DNA of 64,000 nt from positions 186,001-250,000 of the forward strand of contig WTXG01000015.1 of assembly GCA_022496185.1 (NCBI GenBank), read 5' to 3'. Positions 23,905 through 34,966 of the stretch are shown here, piece by piece. Numbering within the stretch: the first letter of the stretch is position 1; each line of letters begins with the position of its first letter. Under the pieces are notes generated by a model. It was not told where the DNA came from. It saw only the letters and a list, made by a program, of their open reading frames with translations, and did no database searches. A program made the position numbers and the translations under genes. Origin of the DNA: Multifurca ochricompacta. Its lineage: Eukaryota > Basidiomycota > Agaricomycetes > Russulales > Russulaceae.

Positions 23905-24688
23905 ATGGTTCAAGGAACCACTAAAGGCCTGAAAGCTAAGGCTAACAACAACACACGACATATACACAAGGTCGCCGCCAATACAAAGAAAGGGCGCCGC
24001 ATCGTCGCACCGAAGAAGGCTGCTGCCATCAAGCATGCGTCCATGCACAAAGTTAGCCCCGATTCCTACCTTTATTCCCATTCAATTCCATCGTTCCTAA
24101 ATTCCCAATGCCTCCCTCCCCCCTTTTTATTATTATTATTATTCCTTTTTATTATTCCATTCTCTCCTCCTTTTCCTCCAAACACCCGACTGAATTGTGA
24201 TACAAGGCACTGAGCGCTAAGATAAACAATTCTGTGGAACAACAGATGGTGAACGCCGCATCGTCCGGCAAGCTTACGATCATGAAAAGCGCGGGCACAG
24301 ACAGGTGAGTAGACCATTAGTATCAATCCAAGTAGCGTGTCACACGGCCTTTTTTTTGTTTCTTGTTCTTTGTCCATCTTTCTATTTTCTATTTTCCTTT
24401 TTCCTTTTCTATTTTTTGGTTTGTTTTTTTGGTTGTTTTTCATCATTCTTCGCACGCGGCTTGCTTTTGTTGGCGTCTAGCTCATGGGCTTCTGAGCACT
24501 CTGTCACTGTCCAATGGACTTTGCGTGACTGTTTGTATGTCCTGTCCTCTCGGGCGCCGTAAATCTACTACGCCTCATGGTTGCCCGCATGCTTCCTGCC
24601 ATACACGGTCGCACTAACATGTGTCCCCCCGATCTTCTCCAGCGCCAGTGACCCTGCCGCCAAATCAAAAAGAAAAGAGACTTGTTGA
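23905..24688 (+). CDS. DUF2462 (UPF0390) small basic protein, 3 exons
   Basis: A small, lysine-rich protein of the DUF2462/UPF0390 family, conserved across eukaryotes and presumed nuclear or nucleolar; its molecular role is not established. Exon 1 (23905-24051) starts MVQGTTKGLKAKANNNTRHI and contains ANTKKGRRIVAPKKAAAIK. Exon 2 (24207-24304) encodes ALSAKINNSVEQQMVNAASS and LTIMKSAG. A short third exon from 24643 encodes SDPAAKSKRKETC. The predicted intron 2 (24305-24642) is 338 bp, several times longer than the usual introns here, and pyrimidine-rich. Phases join cleanly. The overall length of about 95 residues is normal for the family. Confidence 0.85.
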
Positions 24689-26580
24689 TTTAATAGACGC
24701 CACTGCCACCGCCGTAGCTCTCTGATTGATGGATGATGAGAGAGAGAGCGAAGCGCACCACACAAATGTGTTTTTTTTTTTTTTGTGCGTTTCTTCAATT
24801 TAAATTGAATCTCGCGCATCGCATTGTGTTGGAACACACAAGCCACGCTCGTGTGGGAAAAACAAAACCAGAAAAAAGCGAAAGAACAAAATTTCAATTG
24901 GGAATTCGAGGGGAGCATTTTGTGTTTTGTTGTTGGAAAGGAAGGGAAGGAAAGGTAGTAAGTACTATAGAGTGAGTATGTTATTTGGGGGTTGGGGAGA
25001 GGCGGGGCGCGTTTATGTTATGTTATTATTATTATATTATAAATATAATAAATTCATAATAAATTATTCCATTATGGTTTGGTAGGTAGCGCCACACTTC
25101 TGGCGCACGTTTCGGCGAGGCGCAGGCGGAGGCGGCGCCGTGGCGAAGGGGAGTGAGATTGTCTAAAACCCTTCGTGGATGTTGTCTGTCGTCTAAAGAT
25201 TGAAAACTTGACTTGACTTGAGCTTTTATTTTTGCATTCTTGTGTTTTTCCGCATTCCGCAATATCCACACACACATACACACACACACGTAACGGGCGT
25301 GGGCCGTCCCTTTGGTCTCTCAAGGTCACGCATGACACACCGTTTCTGCCCCGCGAACGTGCCCATCATGCGCGGAGCCCCGCGCGCTACCTAATCCTCG
25401 AGGCTTCCGAGGTTTCGAGTTCGAAGGGGGATTAGTGGTGGGGATGGGGCGGGAGAAAGGGAGAAGAGGGGAGGGGAGGGGAGGAGAAGGGGGTGTGTAT
25501 GTGTCGAGTAAGTGGGGTAAATGTATGTAATCATCGTCCCATCGCATCTGTCATCGGTGATTCGTTCGTGCCTCACTCATGAATAACGTTAACCACACAA
25601 TACTTTAGTTAAGCAGAGCTAATCCCTCCCTGTTATTATTATTATTATAAATTATAAATTACAAATTACAAATTATTTCTATCGTCTAGCCGCAGTTTGG
25701 GCAAAAAAAAACAAAAACATACCCCACCCAAGTCTTCCAAGTATCTCACCACCATCCCAGTCCAACGTGTTTGTTTCCTCGAGAGAGAGGCGTGCTGGAT
25801 GTGCTGAAGATATGCAGGCAAAAGCACACAGGAAAGCCAAACCTTGCCCGCTTCCGGTTTTTTTTTTTCTTTCTTTCTTTTGGGCTCCTATCATGGCGCC
25901 ATAGAGCTATATATCCATGATTACGTGTTGAAGACAGAGAGGGAGGGACGCCGCAATTTATTATTGCACTCACGGTCAGACAGTCAGACACAGAAACGAA
26001 GAAGGGGCAGGTGTTGGTGTTGTTGTTGGTGGTGGTGGTAGTACCAAGACAGACTACGTAACGTGCAGTGCGGGTATCTGAAAGAGACCAAAAGAAAAAA
26101 AAAATGCAAGCATGAGAGGAGGTGAAAGCGTCCGATGAGAGGGAGGGGGGGGGGGGTGAGCGACAAGGAAAAAAACAAATTCACTGGGACAAAAAGTTTG
26201 ACGCTACATTTACCCACTGAAAAGAGAGAAAAAATGACAAGGGAGAGTGAAGGGAGAGGAAGGGGAAAAAAAAAAGAAAGTGGCATGGCGTGACAACAAT
26301 GAGATATGGCATGGGGAATGAGTACAAGAATTGCATGATTGACGATAGTTGTGACGTGCTTGCAGAATGAAATTGGAAAAAAAGTGAAAAGAGTACGGAT
26401 ATGATGCAGAGAGATAAACCGGAACGAAGAGATGCAAGAGAAGAGGATGAACATATGATGTGACAGTTGAAGCGGGGGGGGGGGAGGGGGGGAAAGAAAA
26501 AAAAGGGGGAAGAGGAAGGGAGGGAAGGAGGGGAGGAGGGGAGGGGAATTCACTTCCAAACGCGTGAAGTGTCCTCTTTT
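24689..26580. other. Intergenic region, low-complexity
   Basis: Nearly 1.9 kb without a supported gene. It holds poly-T, TTATTA/ATAATA tracts (about 25020-25070 and 25635-25675), a GA-rich strand at 25440-25500, and poly-purine DNA before the CENP-B gene end (26460-26540). Long minus-strand frames here (for example 25984-26559) are CT-repeat artefacts. Confidence 0.5.
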
Positions 26581-28582
26581 TTAGAGTCCATGATGACCAG
26601 TGTCCTCCCTAGATGGTAAGGAATGCTCCTTGAGCTGAGTAATCTTCATATGGATATGCAGAAGCGTTCGGCGCTGAAACTCTGACAGCGCGTCTTCCTC
26701 TTTGTATTGTGAGTCCATAAAATGCATCACTTTCTCTACGGCCTCTAAAGCCACTGTAGCAGAGGGAACAGGTGGTGGAAGACCATCCGCATAACAGTCA
26801 AAGACGTGTATGCGCTGTTGTCGTTGCCGCGGGAGGGGAGGTGGATACTCCTGACTCGCAGAGGGCACGTGGTCCGAAACCCCAGCGTTATACCTCCCGG
26901 AGAGGTCAGCGGGCGGTTGGTCAGAGGATGCGGAAGAGAGTGAGGTAAGAGCGGAAGAGGGTGCCCCATCCGAGGGGGAAGTCTGAATACCAGAAGGAAC
27001 AGAGGCACGAGTGGGGGACTCCACACGCACTGGAGACGGCAGGTTGCCATTAGTGCCGGCCCCCTGAGAGCTCCCAACTTCCGGAACCGAGTCGACAGAC
27101 ACGTTTCCCGGCCGTGGCGTCGAGGACCTCCTCAACGTGTCATCTACCGGGTACAGGTCGTTCTGGACGATATAGTCCGCGATCGACAGCCCAAAGTGCG
27201 GCGCCGAGTCAGTAGACACGCCGTGGAGGCGACCCAAGCGTGCGTTCCTGCCATTGCCGTGGAATTGGCCGCGACGGATCCCGTGCCGATGCTTGAAATT
27301 CTCGACCCAACCGGAACTCGCCTTGAATTTGTCTTCGGGAATCTGAAGCTGCTTCGCAACCTCCTTCGCCTTGTTGCGAATCACAGAGTCAGTAAGTTGC
27401 ACCTTCTTGTCGCGGCATTCGTACAACCACTTGGCGAGCTCGGACTCGATCTCTGGGAATTTTGACGGCCTGAAGAGGCGGAAAGGCGCTTAGAATGTGA
27501 GAACAATGGAGCAGGGGACTGGAGCTTACCTGTGCTTGGCCGTGTGAGGTTCCTCCCCATCCGGCACATTTAACCATTTGCTCTTCTGTTTCAGGATCTT
27601 GGACACAGTGCTGCGCTCTACGCCCCACTTATTTGCAATGTCCTCTTGGCGAATACCAGGGTTCTCCTGGTGGTAGAGGCAGATCTCCTTACGCTGGTGA
27701 TTGAAAAGCCGTTGTTTGCGCGGCTTGCCAATGAGCTTCTGGAGAGCTTCTCCAGTAGGATATTTGAAAAATGGCCGCTCAATTTCGGACCTTATGCTAG
27801 TCCCCTCGGTGAGACTCGTAATGGCGGAGGCGACACTGTGTGCGGGAGAAACGGCGCGAGGGCTAAAGCCCGGACCAGGGAAGAAAGGGAAGGGATAAGG
27901 GTCCGAGGGAACCATCGGGGCGGCGTAAGGCGGTACCGAGAGGGAATCTTGATGCGCGGAGATGGGAGTGTTTGTATGCTCTGAAGGTTCCCCTGAAGGC
28001 ATGCCGTTAACGGGCGTCTGGGAACGCGACGGTGAAGGTTGGGTTGGAGGCGCCTGCGCGGTGGTCGTGGATAAGGTAAGAAAGGAAAAGGAGTATGAAA
28101 GGGAAAAAAGAAAAAGCACGCACGTCGTGATTCTCGACCGGAGAAGTGGATTCAGCGCTTTCCTGCTGACCGGAGGGAGGTTGAGGCGTTCCGCGTAATT
28201 GTGAGGCGCGTGCCTGACGGCGGGTCAAAATGCCGCGATGGGGGCCAATGCTACTCTCAATCGGAGGGCCAGTAAAATTCAGTGGCACGGGGGTGCTCAA
28301 CTGCATACGTGGTTGGTGTTGAGGATTATTATGAGGATGGTGATTATAGAAGGCTGCGGGTGAGGGAGCAGAATAAGGCAAGGTATGGATAGGTTGGTGC
28401 ATCAAAGAGTACATTCGGGCATGGTCAGCGGGAGCGCTGGACATTAGGGTATGGGAAGAAGGACTCCATTGTGAAGAAGACATTGAGGGATGGAAAGAGG
28501 AACGATGATGGTGAGCAGGATCTGTGTACTGGGGAGTATACACGAGCGCTTGAGCATCGGAGTAAGAGTGAACTGCGTTCAT
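26581..28582 (-). CDS. CENP-B-type HTH DNA-binding protein, 3 exons
   Basis: A nuclear protein with the two helix-turn-helix modules of CENP-B and pogo/Tc5 transposases but no DDE catalytic domain, so it is probably a domesticated DNA-binding protein. Exon 1 (28582-28124) is a Ser/Pro/His-rich leader. Exon 2 (28053-27530) ends with a psq-like HTH: KQRLFNHQRKEICLYHQ, then RQEDIANKWGVERSTVSKIL. Exon 3 (from 27469) starts with a CENPB-type HTH: KFPEIESELAKWLYECRDKK, IRNKAKEVAKQLQIPEDKFK, SSGWVENFKHRHGIRRGQFH. A low-complexity tail and a C-terminal segment with EAVEKVMHFMDSQY follow. Introns fit at 28054-28123 and 27470-27529. All phases join. The relation to fission-yeast Abp1/Cbh proteins is by domain only. 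Confidence 0.88.
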
Positions 28583-29749
28583 GGTCAGTCAAAAGAAATG
28601 GGGCATACGGAGGAGGGTATGAAAGTAAAGAAGGGAGGGGGTGATATAAGGGAAAAAAGCCCTAAGCGGAGAGGGGGGAGGAACCTGTTGAGAAGGGAAA
28701 GGGAAAGGGAAAGAGGGAGCAAGAGGGAGGAGGGCCAAGCCCGGTAAATGTAAATGTAAATGTAACTAAATGGTAAATGAATGAAAGAAATGAATGTAAA
28801 GTAAAGTAAAGTAAATGCGCTCACTCACCTACTCACTTACACATACATATACACACTTGCACACTTACACACTCACTTATTATTAAAATATTTAAAAACC
28901 ATAACCATAACCATAACCATAAAATAATATCAAAAACCAACCCAATTTCCACGGCCCGATCCCAGGAAATCGGTTAAAATTCGAATAAAATCGGGTCAAA
29001 CCCCGTTAAACCGACTCGACCGACGGAACGGGTTGTCAGTTGCCTTGCTTGCGTTACATTGCCTTTGCCTTGCCTTGCCATGCCATGCCTTACCTTGCCT
29101 TAAACTAGCTCATCCTCTCTCTCCCCCTGCTCAAAGTAACCCATAGTCATATCATCGGTTTTTAATGAAACAGCGTCTAGTGTATCATCATTCTTTTCTC
29201 TTTCATCCAATTGCATCAAGTTCCAACAACAAGGCTCCTTCCTAGTTACTTTTCGCCGCTTACGGTCGACTCCGACCAGAAAGATGTCTACCCACAATTC
29301 TAGTGGCGCTCTCGCTTGCTCTTGTCCATCTTCTCAGACTCAGACTCAGACGACGACAGACACACTCTTTCTGGCGCCAAAGCTTTGGTTTCCCCTCCTC
29401 CCCCTTTTGTTTTTTTTTGTTTTTTGTTTTCTCTCGTCTCCCCTCCTCTCCTTTCCCATTCTCTGAAAGCCGCGCGTGGGCCTTACCTCACTAACAAAGG
29501 AAAAATAATACTAATTCATAATAATAATCATAATAATCATCATAACAAGACACTCGGTTATTTCCGGCCCTCTGGTACACGCGTTTTCAGGCTGTTCCCA
29601 GTCAATTCAGACGCCTCATCTGTATGGCGTCCTGTAACCACGAAGCTCCCTATCAGAAAGAATTTCTTGTCAGAAAACTATCGTAACAGCATGCCCCAGC
29701 TGTATCTCATGTTCATTAGATCGTCCGGAGCAATCGCGGACCTCCACCT
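28583..29749. other. Intergenic region with repeat blocks
   Basis: Contains GTAAA/GTAAAT tandem tracts (28744-28815), CA/CT-rich sequence, and an ACCATA run (about 28899-28921). A block at about 29037-29100 (GTCAGTTGCCTTGCTTGC onward) is the reverse complement of 16513-16573. A short ATG frame at 29284 is pyrimidine-driven and not supported as a gene. Confidence 0.5.
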
Positions 29750-30322
29750 AGTATGTGCACACCACACGGCCCTCAGGGTCCCGGGCGTTTCTTGGTCTAA
29801 TGTCCAATCTCTGTTGTCTGACTCCAACAATCCACCGGCATGTCTTTCTCCCCTCGTTTGAAGGGGAGCCCGAGGGGGTCCTCACATGTCACCACCCTCA
29901 CGGTAATGTCCCGAGATGGCTTTTTCGGACCTGCAGGCTGTCAGCTGTCTCCCTCCTCCCATCCTGGGCGCAAATGAATGCCTCATGCCTTAAGGCGTTT
30001 TTATCGCCCTAATCGCGCTTCGACTGAACTTTGCTCCTCATCGATAGGGCAGGTGCGGTCCCAGGCCGTCTCGGCTTTGCGCCCGTCACTCTCATTTTGT
30101 CACCTTACTACCCTCTTAGGAAGTCACCCACGGTCCTGTCCGCTTGTCCGGGCCCACGGTTCTGGGTGCGAATGTGGTTATCTTGTCCCGGCGTTATGAT
30201 ACCTAGCCCAAACAAGGTTCGTCGTGACCGTATCTTCAACATGAGCGTTTGTTGGCGTTCTCTTCCGTTTCCGCGGCTTCCTTACGCTCCATGAATACAG
30301 TCAGCCAACGCAACCCTGAGAT
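29750..30322 (+). repeat. Unknown dispersed repeat, copy 2
   Basis: The 573-bp counterpart of the copy at 15832-16422, in opposite orientation, beginning AGTATGTGCACACC and ending CAACCCTGAGAT. Both copies are free of obvious decay relative to one another, so the duplication is recent. No protein domain is encoded. Similarity does not continue past the edges, which argues for a discrete element and not a long segmental duplication. Confidence 0.85.
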
Positions 30323-31951
30323 CACCGTTCCACCCACACGCTAAGGATGTCGGCACTTGTCGTTCACTGGTTGTGTTTATCCCGTTTCGTGATCTCAGGA
30401 TCTTGATTCCAACTGGTTATTCTCCTGACCCCTCTATGTCCAACCTGTCGGGTCCAATAAACTTCTCTTCTCAATCCCCTCTTTCTCCTCCTTCCTGATG
30501 GAAATATTTCTTCATCTACGCCTCCTGCGCATTGCGTTGCCTTCGGGCGCTCCATTTCACAGCATTAACCACCGATAGCGGCTAACTCGCTGGCAGGGCT
30601 CGCGTATCACGGTCAGCATTGGGTCTCAGGCCTAGTGTACCCCACAATTTATGTTTGTAGGGATCCCCGTCTCGGTCCAGGTCATTCTCTGCTTTTTTAT
30701 AAGGCGTCCATTATAAGGCGTCCAGAGCTGGCTGGCGCAGAGCCCCTCGATCAATGTCTAGATTGGGTGGTGTTAGCCTTCATCCGTTGGCGTTACGACT
30801 TCCGACAGGTTCTCAGCTTCGAAACCGAAAAGAAAAGAAACGAAAAGAAACGAAACGAAACGAAACGAAACCTTTGCGACGATCTGTTGGTTGAAAACTC
30901 GTCCCCTTCACCCTTTCTAGTAAACCTGTTTCATATCGATAATCAGGGTTTCCTTCACCCGCAGCCCAGTTCTCCACTGTTATCCCATCCACAAACGTTC
31001 GCTACTATAATCGTGCGTAGACGAGGTATGTCAGGTATATACGTTGCGTAACCTCCCATGGGCACCAGCAGGCCGGTCGCACCAACGGCGACTTTCGGGT
31101 CCAAGGCATCCATTTTTTCCCGCGTGCATTTGAATTATCAAGCGTGTAGAGGGTCGTGGGAGGCGAGGCAGATGACGCGCGCTCTCTAGTGTTTAGTAGC
31201 CCCACGCCACCACGGGTATGCGCAGTGCACTCGTGTTGCTTGATGCCCCTATCACAGCGTTTTACAATGGGCTGTGCCTCCCCCCCTCCTTCCCCCCAAA
31301 CTCGTGACAAAGTTCGTTATTTGTTTTCTTGCCTCAGACATTCGCGTGCGGATCACTTGTTGGAGATTTCTTTACGGAGCTTTTTTCTTTTTTTTTTTTT
31401 CTTGTGCCCTTCATCTCCCCCTTCCTCTTCCAGGCGGTGATCATGAGGATGGATCCAGTTCGATCCGGTTCTTCTACGGATGGGTGTTTTTTCCCCACTC
31501 TGCAGTCTTGTTACGCCGTTGTATCTCCCAAAGTCATTTCCAACTCGCGAAGATGCTCCAGTTACGGTACCAATTCCAAATTCAGTTCATCGGGGTGCAG
31601 GGATGGGGAACAAATAGTTCCGAACTGTCCGACCATATTGCACTGTATAAGTACCCGAGAAGCTATTGACCTCATATTCCTCATGGTGCTTCCATACGTT
31701 CCTGTTTGATGTGTCAGATAGACGTGTATAAAACATACACACCCTATGCCTTCTGTCTTCTCCCTAGACCCTCAGATGTATATCACGTGCGAGAGGTGAA
31801 AGCACGTGCCGTTATGGAGAGGTCACGCGGTCACGCAAACCCTCCCAAAGATTGACCAAAGTATACTTACTACACTTACACTACACTACACTACACTACA
31901 AACTAACGAAGGACTAAAAAAATAGGGATAATTCTCAATCGTGCGCAAGAA
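30323..31951. other. Intergenic region between repeat copy 2 and CAF1
   Basis: No supported gene. It contains a directly repeated TTATAAGGCGTCCA (30698-30725 area), a GAAAC/GAAAAG tandem tract (about 30827-30871) and an ACTAC tract before the CAF1 leader (about 31866-31902). Part of this DNA may belong to a longer, unrecognised mobile element containing copy 2. Confidence 0.45.
30827..30871 (+). repeat. GAAAC/GAAAAG tandem tract
   Basis: Directly repeated AAGAAACG and AACGA units form a 45-bp purine tract about 500 bp beyond repeat copy 2. Simple-sequence tails of this kind can mark retroelement 3' ends, but no element is identified. Confidence 0.6.
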
Positions 31952-33605
31952 ATGACGCCCATAAGAGAGGTATGGGCACCCAATCTCGACTTGGAAATGC
32001 GGAATATACGAGACCTCATAGACAAATATCCGTATGTCGCTTTGGTACGCCCTCTCCCCCTTGAGGAACACACGCTACCACGCTTTAACCTTACGGCTCC
32101 CATGCCTCCCCATTCAGGACACCGAATTCCCTGGTGTCGTCGCACGTCCAATAGGCACTTTCAAAACATCCTCAGACTACCACTATCAGACGATGCGATG
32201 TAACGTGGACTTGCTCAAGATCATCCAGATTGGGCTCACGCTTTCCGACGATGACGGTGACTACCCGCAAGAGGTGTCAACATGGCAGTTCAACTTCCAC
32301 TTTAGCATCAAGTGCGGCATAAATTACCAGTTTCTTTTATTTTATTTTTTTGGCTTTCAGACTTTTAAACGCTAGTTTTTTTTTTTTTTTTTTATAATAT
32401 AGCGAGGACATGTTCGCGCCAGAATCTGTAGAACTCCTTCAAAAGTCTGGCATAGATTTTCAGCGCCATGAAGAGATTGGGATACTCCGAATGACTTTGC
32501 GGAACTTATGATCACCTCTGGTCTGGTGCTTACGGATGAGACGAGGTGGATCTCTTTCCATAGGTTCGTTCGTGCGTTTCAACCCCCCTTTCCCCCCCCC
32601 CCCCCCCCCCCTGCCCCTCTCTTCCCCTGCGAGACCGTGTAAAACTAAAATTGTTATTGCTAATTTAGTGGCTATGACTTTGGCTATTTCATAAAACTTC
32701 TCACTGCCTTATCCCTCCCTACGACCGAAGAAGACTTTTTTGAGAAATTACACAAATGGTTTCCTGTCAGTTACGATATGAAAACGATGATGCGAGCTGT
32801 CAAGGGACTGAAAGGTGGTTTACAAGACGTCGCTGACGACCTTGGTGTAAGTTCCTTTCCCCTACCTCCTCCCCTTCCCTACGTGAGTTTGAAACAATTA
32901 ATTAATAATAATAATAAAACTCGCCTTTGGGTAGGTAATGCGTATCGGGCCATCCCACCAAGCAGGGTCAGACTCACTCCTGACGGCATCCACGTTCTTC
33001 AAAATGCGCGAACTTTACTTCCGTGAACATGTCGACTATGCAGAATTCAATGGCAAACTCTACGGCCTCGGCGAGACCTTCTCTCAGACAAATGGACCAC
33101 CTGATCCTGGGCGCGGTGGTGCGACACCTGCAGAACGCGAAGACCGTCGGGTCGATGGCTCATTGACCGCGTCTGCTGTCCCTAACGTCCAGGTTTCCGC
33201 ACAAATGCCGCCAGGGGCGGGGTACGGTCCCATGACGACGAATGGTGCGTTCATGCGGGCGAGCATTGGGGTTGGTGGTGGGGCAGGTAGCTTTGTTCGT
33301 TGCGTCTGTCTGTATTCCTTTCTTTACTCCCTCTCCTCTCCTCCCCCTCCCCGTACCCCTCCGCTCTCTCTCTCTATCTTTGCGTATCTAATCGTAGTCG
33401 ATTCAGACGCTCTTTCTCTATCTCTTCTATTCTTTTTTTTTTTTTTGATGATTGCTGTACTTATTCGCTTTTTTTTTTTTTGTATCGAAAGACGACCAAC
33501 TTGTCACATCTCCCGATCTCGACGAATTTTTTTTTCCTTCTTCAGTCTGGAACCGAGCAAAAAGAAGTCCACTACTGTCAGACGACGCGCCAGAAGCCAG
33601 GATGA
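31952..33605 (+). CDS. CAF1: CCR4-NOT deadenylase subunit CAF1/POP2, multi-exon, one apparent -1 frameshift
   Basis: DEDD-family 3'-5' exoribonuclease that shortens mRNA poly(A) tails in the CCR4-NOT complex. The start TPIREVWAPNLDLEMRNIRD leads into the first catalytic motif DTEFPGVVARPIGTFK (Asp and Glu ligands), then CNVDLLKIIQIGLTLSDDDG and STWQFNF. Later come HSGYDFGYFIKLLTALSLPT (catalytic Asp) and MRIGPSHQAGSDSLLTASTF (last Asp with the preceding His), followed by MRELYFREHVD and GKLYGLGE. Introns fit at 32045-32117, 32312-32402, 32564-32668 and 32847-32934. The reading frame breaks at 32487-32488 (after EEIGIL) and needs one added C. The C-terminal tail after the glycine-rich GVGGGAG near 33285 is uncertain. 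A last exon ending at 33605 is one option. Confidence 0.9.
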
Positions 33606-34293
33606 TCCGGCTCTTTTCTTTTTTTCTTTCTTTTCTTCTTTTCTTATAACTTTCATCAACAATCAACATCAAGCACAGTTAAACTTAAAGCGTAAACTCC
33701 CGCCCGTTTTATTCTTCTCACACAAAAAATAAAAGTCAAAAGTCCGACATATAGTGTTTCACCACCCGTATCGGCATTTCTCCCCTTTCCTCTCTAGTCT
33801 CTAAAAGCATGTTCCTTACAACGTGGGTCGAAACGGAACGGTTTCGTAAAAGGGAAAAGGCAGGCAAAAAAAGAAAACCCTTACCCCGAGTTAGTGCCCA
33901 CCCGGTCAACCGGTCAACATTTCAGGGGTGGGGAGGGGGGAACAAGGGGGTGGCGGGGCGGGATTGGAGAGGACGTGTGGATGTGTGGATGTGTGTGTGT
34001 GTGTTTGTGTGGCGGGGCGGGGGGGGGGGGAGAGGAGGTTAATAAGCGAGTCGTTTATCCCCATGGACTTGATGATATTGTTAGTTAAGATGACGCGTGA
34101 CAGATGGGATCGATTTAAAAGAGCGCGCGCGTACAATAATCCCGATTCATTCCCTTTTTGATATGCTAAGTAAGTTAATTCAACGAAAGAGAGCAAAAGA
34201 AAAATCCCCTGTTATGTTGAGGACGACGTGCGCGTGTGGGCAGTTGTCAGCGATAAATCAATACTAAACTAAAAAATTAACTAAACTAAACTA

Positions 34294-34322
34294 TGATTGA
34301 TTGATTGATTGATTGATTGATG
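34294..34322. repeat. GATT microsatellite
   Basis: About seven uninterrupted tandem GATT units, in AT-rich intergenic DNA. Confidence 0.9.
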
Positions 34323-34828
34323 ACTGACTGGCTTTAAGGAAGAGTGTAAAGGCAAACCAAACAACTTTGTTTCTCTGCTGTTCTTTATATCTATCCTAAC
34401 ACAATTCAAATGAAAAATATTTCTGAGGAGCTCGAAAAGGGAAGAGGAAGAGGAGAAGGAGAAGAAGGAACGGGGCCGAAACAAGGGTATCAGATGTGCT
34501 CTAGTAGATTATAGCGGGGGACGGAGATGAGAGACCCTTGGGGCCGTTTTGTATTTTTGCGTTGCGTTGCGTGCGTGCGTGCGTGCATGTGTGAGGTGAG
34601 GTGAGGCGAGGCGTGTGGGGTGTATGGCTTCCTTTCCTTTTCTCTTCTCTCTGTGTGAACTCTGTGAAGGTTCCGCCTCTTTTCTTTTTCTTTTCTTTTT
34701 GATTTGCTTCCGCGGGATGAACCCAAAAGTTGAAGTTGTATTGCGCAGCGCATACATACATATGCTTTCAATTCTTTTTTTTGCTTTTGTTATTTTGTCT
34801 TTTATATATATAATATACATATATTTGG

Positions 34829-34868
34829 TCCTTGTCCTTGGTGTCCTTGTCCTTGTCCTTGTCCTTCT
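34829..34868. repeat. TTGTCC hexanucleotide repeat
   Basis: Tandem TTGTCC/TTGGTGTCC units, six or so, in intergenic DNA. Confidence 0.85.
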
Positions 34869-34939
34869 TCTTTATCCTTGTATTGTATTGTACTGCTTAA
34901 TCTAAGAAGTATTGATCCAACTTCAACTCCACCGCACCA

Positions 34940-34966
34940 ACACACACACACACACACACACACACA
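34940..34966. repeat. CA dinucleotide microsatellite
   Basis: About thirteen uninterrupted CA units. Confidence 0.95.

Noticed and set aside
25984..26559. 191-codon minus-strand open frame
   Set aside because: Translation is a CT-repeat artefact (Ser/Phe/Leu/Pro runs) next to the CENP-B gene end; no domain or splice logic.
28895..28925. ACCATA tandem run as a telomere-like repeat
   Set aside because: The unit differs from the TTAGGG repeat used by basidiomycetes and has only about four copies.
33300..33732. Extension of CAF1 as a long hydrophobic frame
   Set aside because: Poly-T driven Phe/Ser/Leu sequence, typical of intron or 3' UTR; the enzyme core ends before it.
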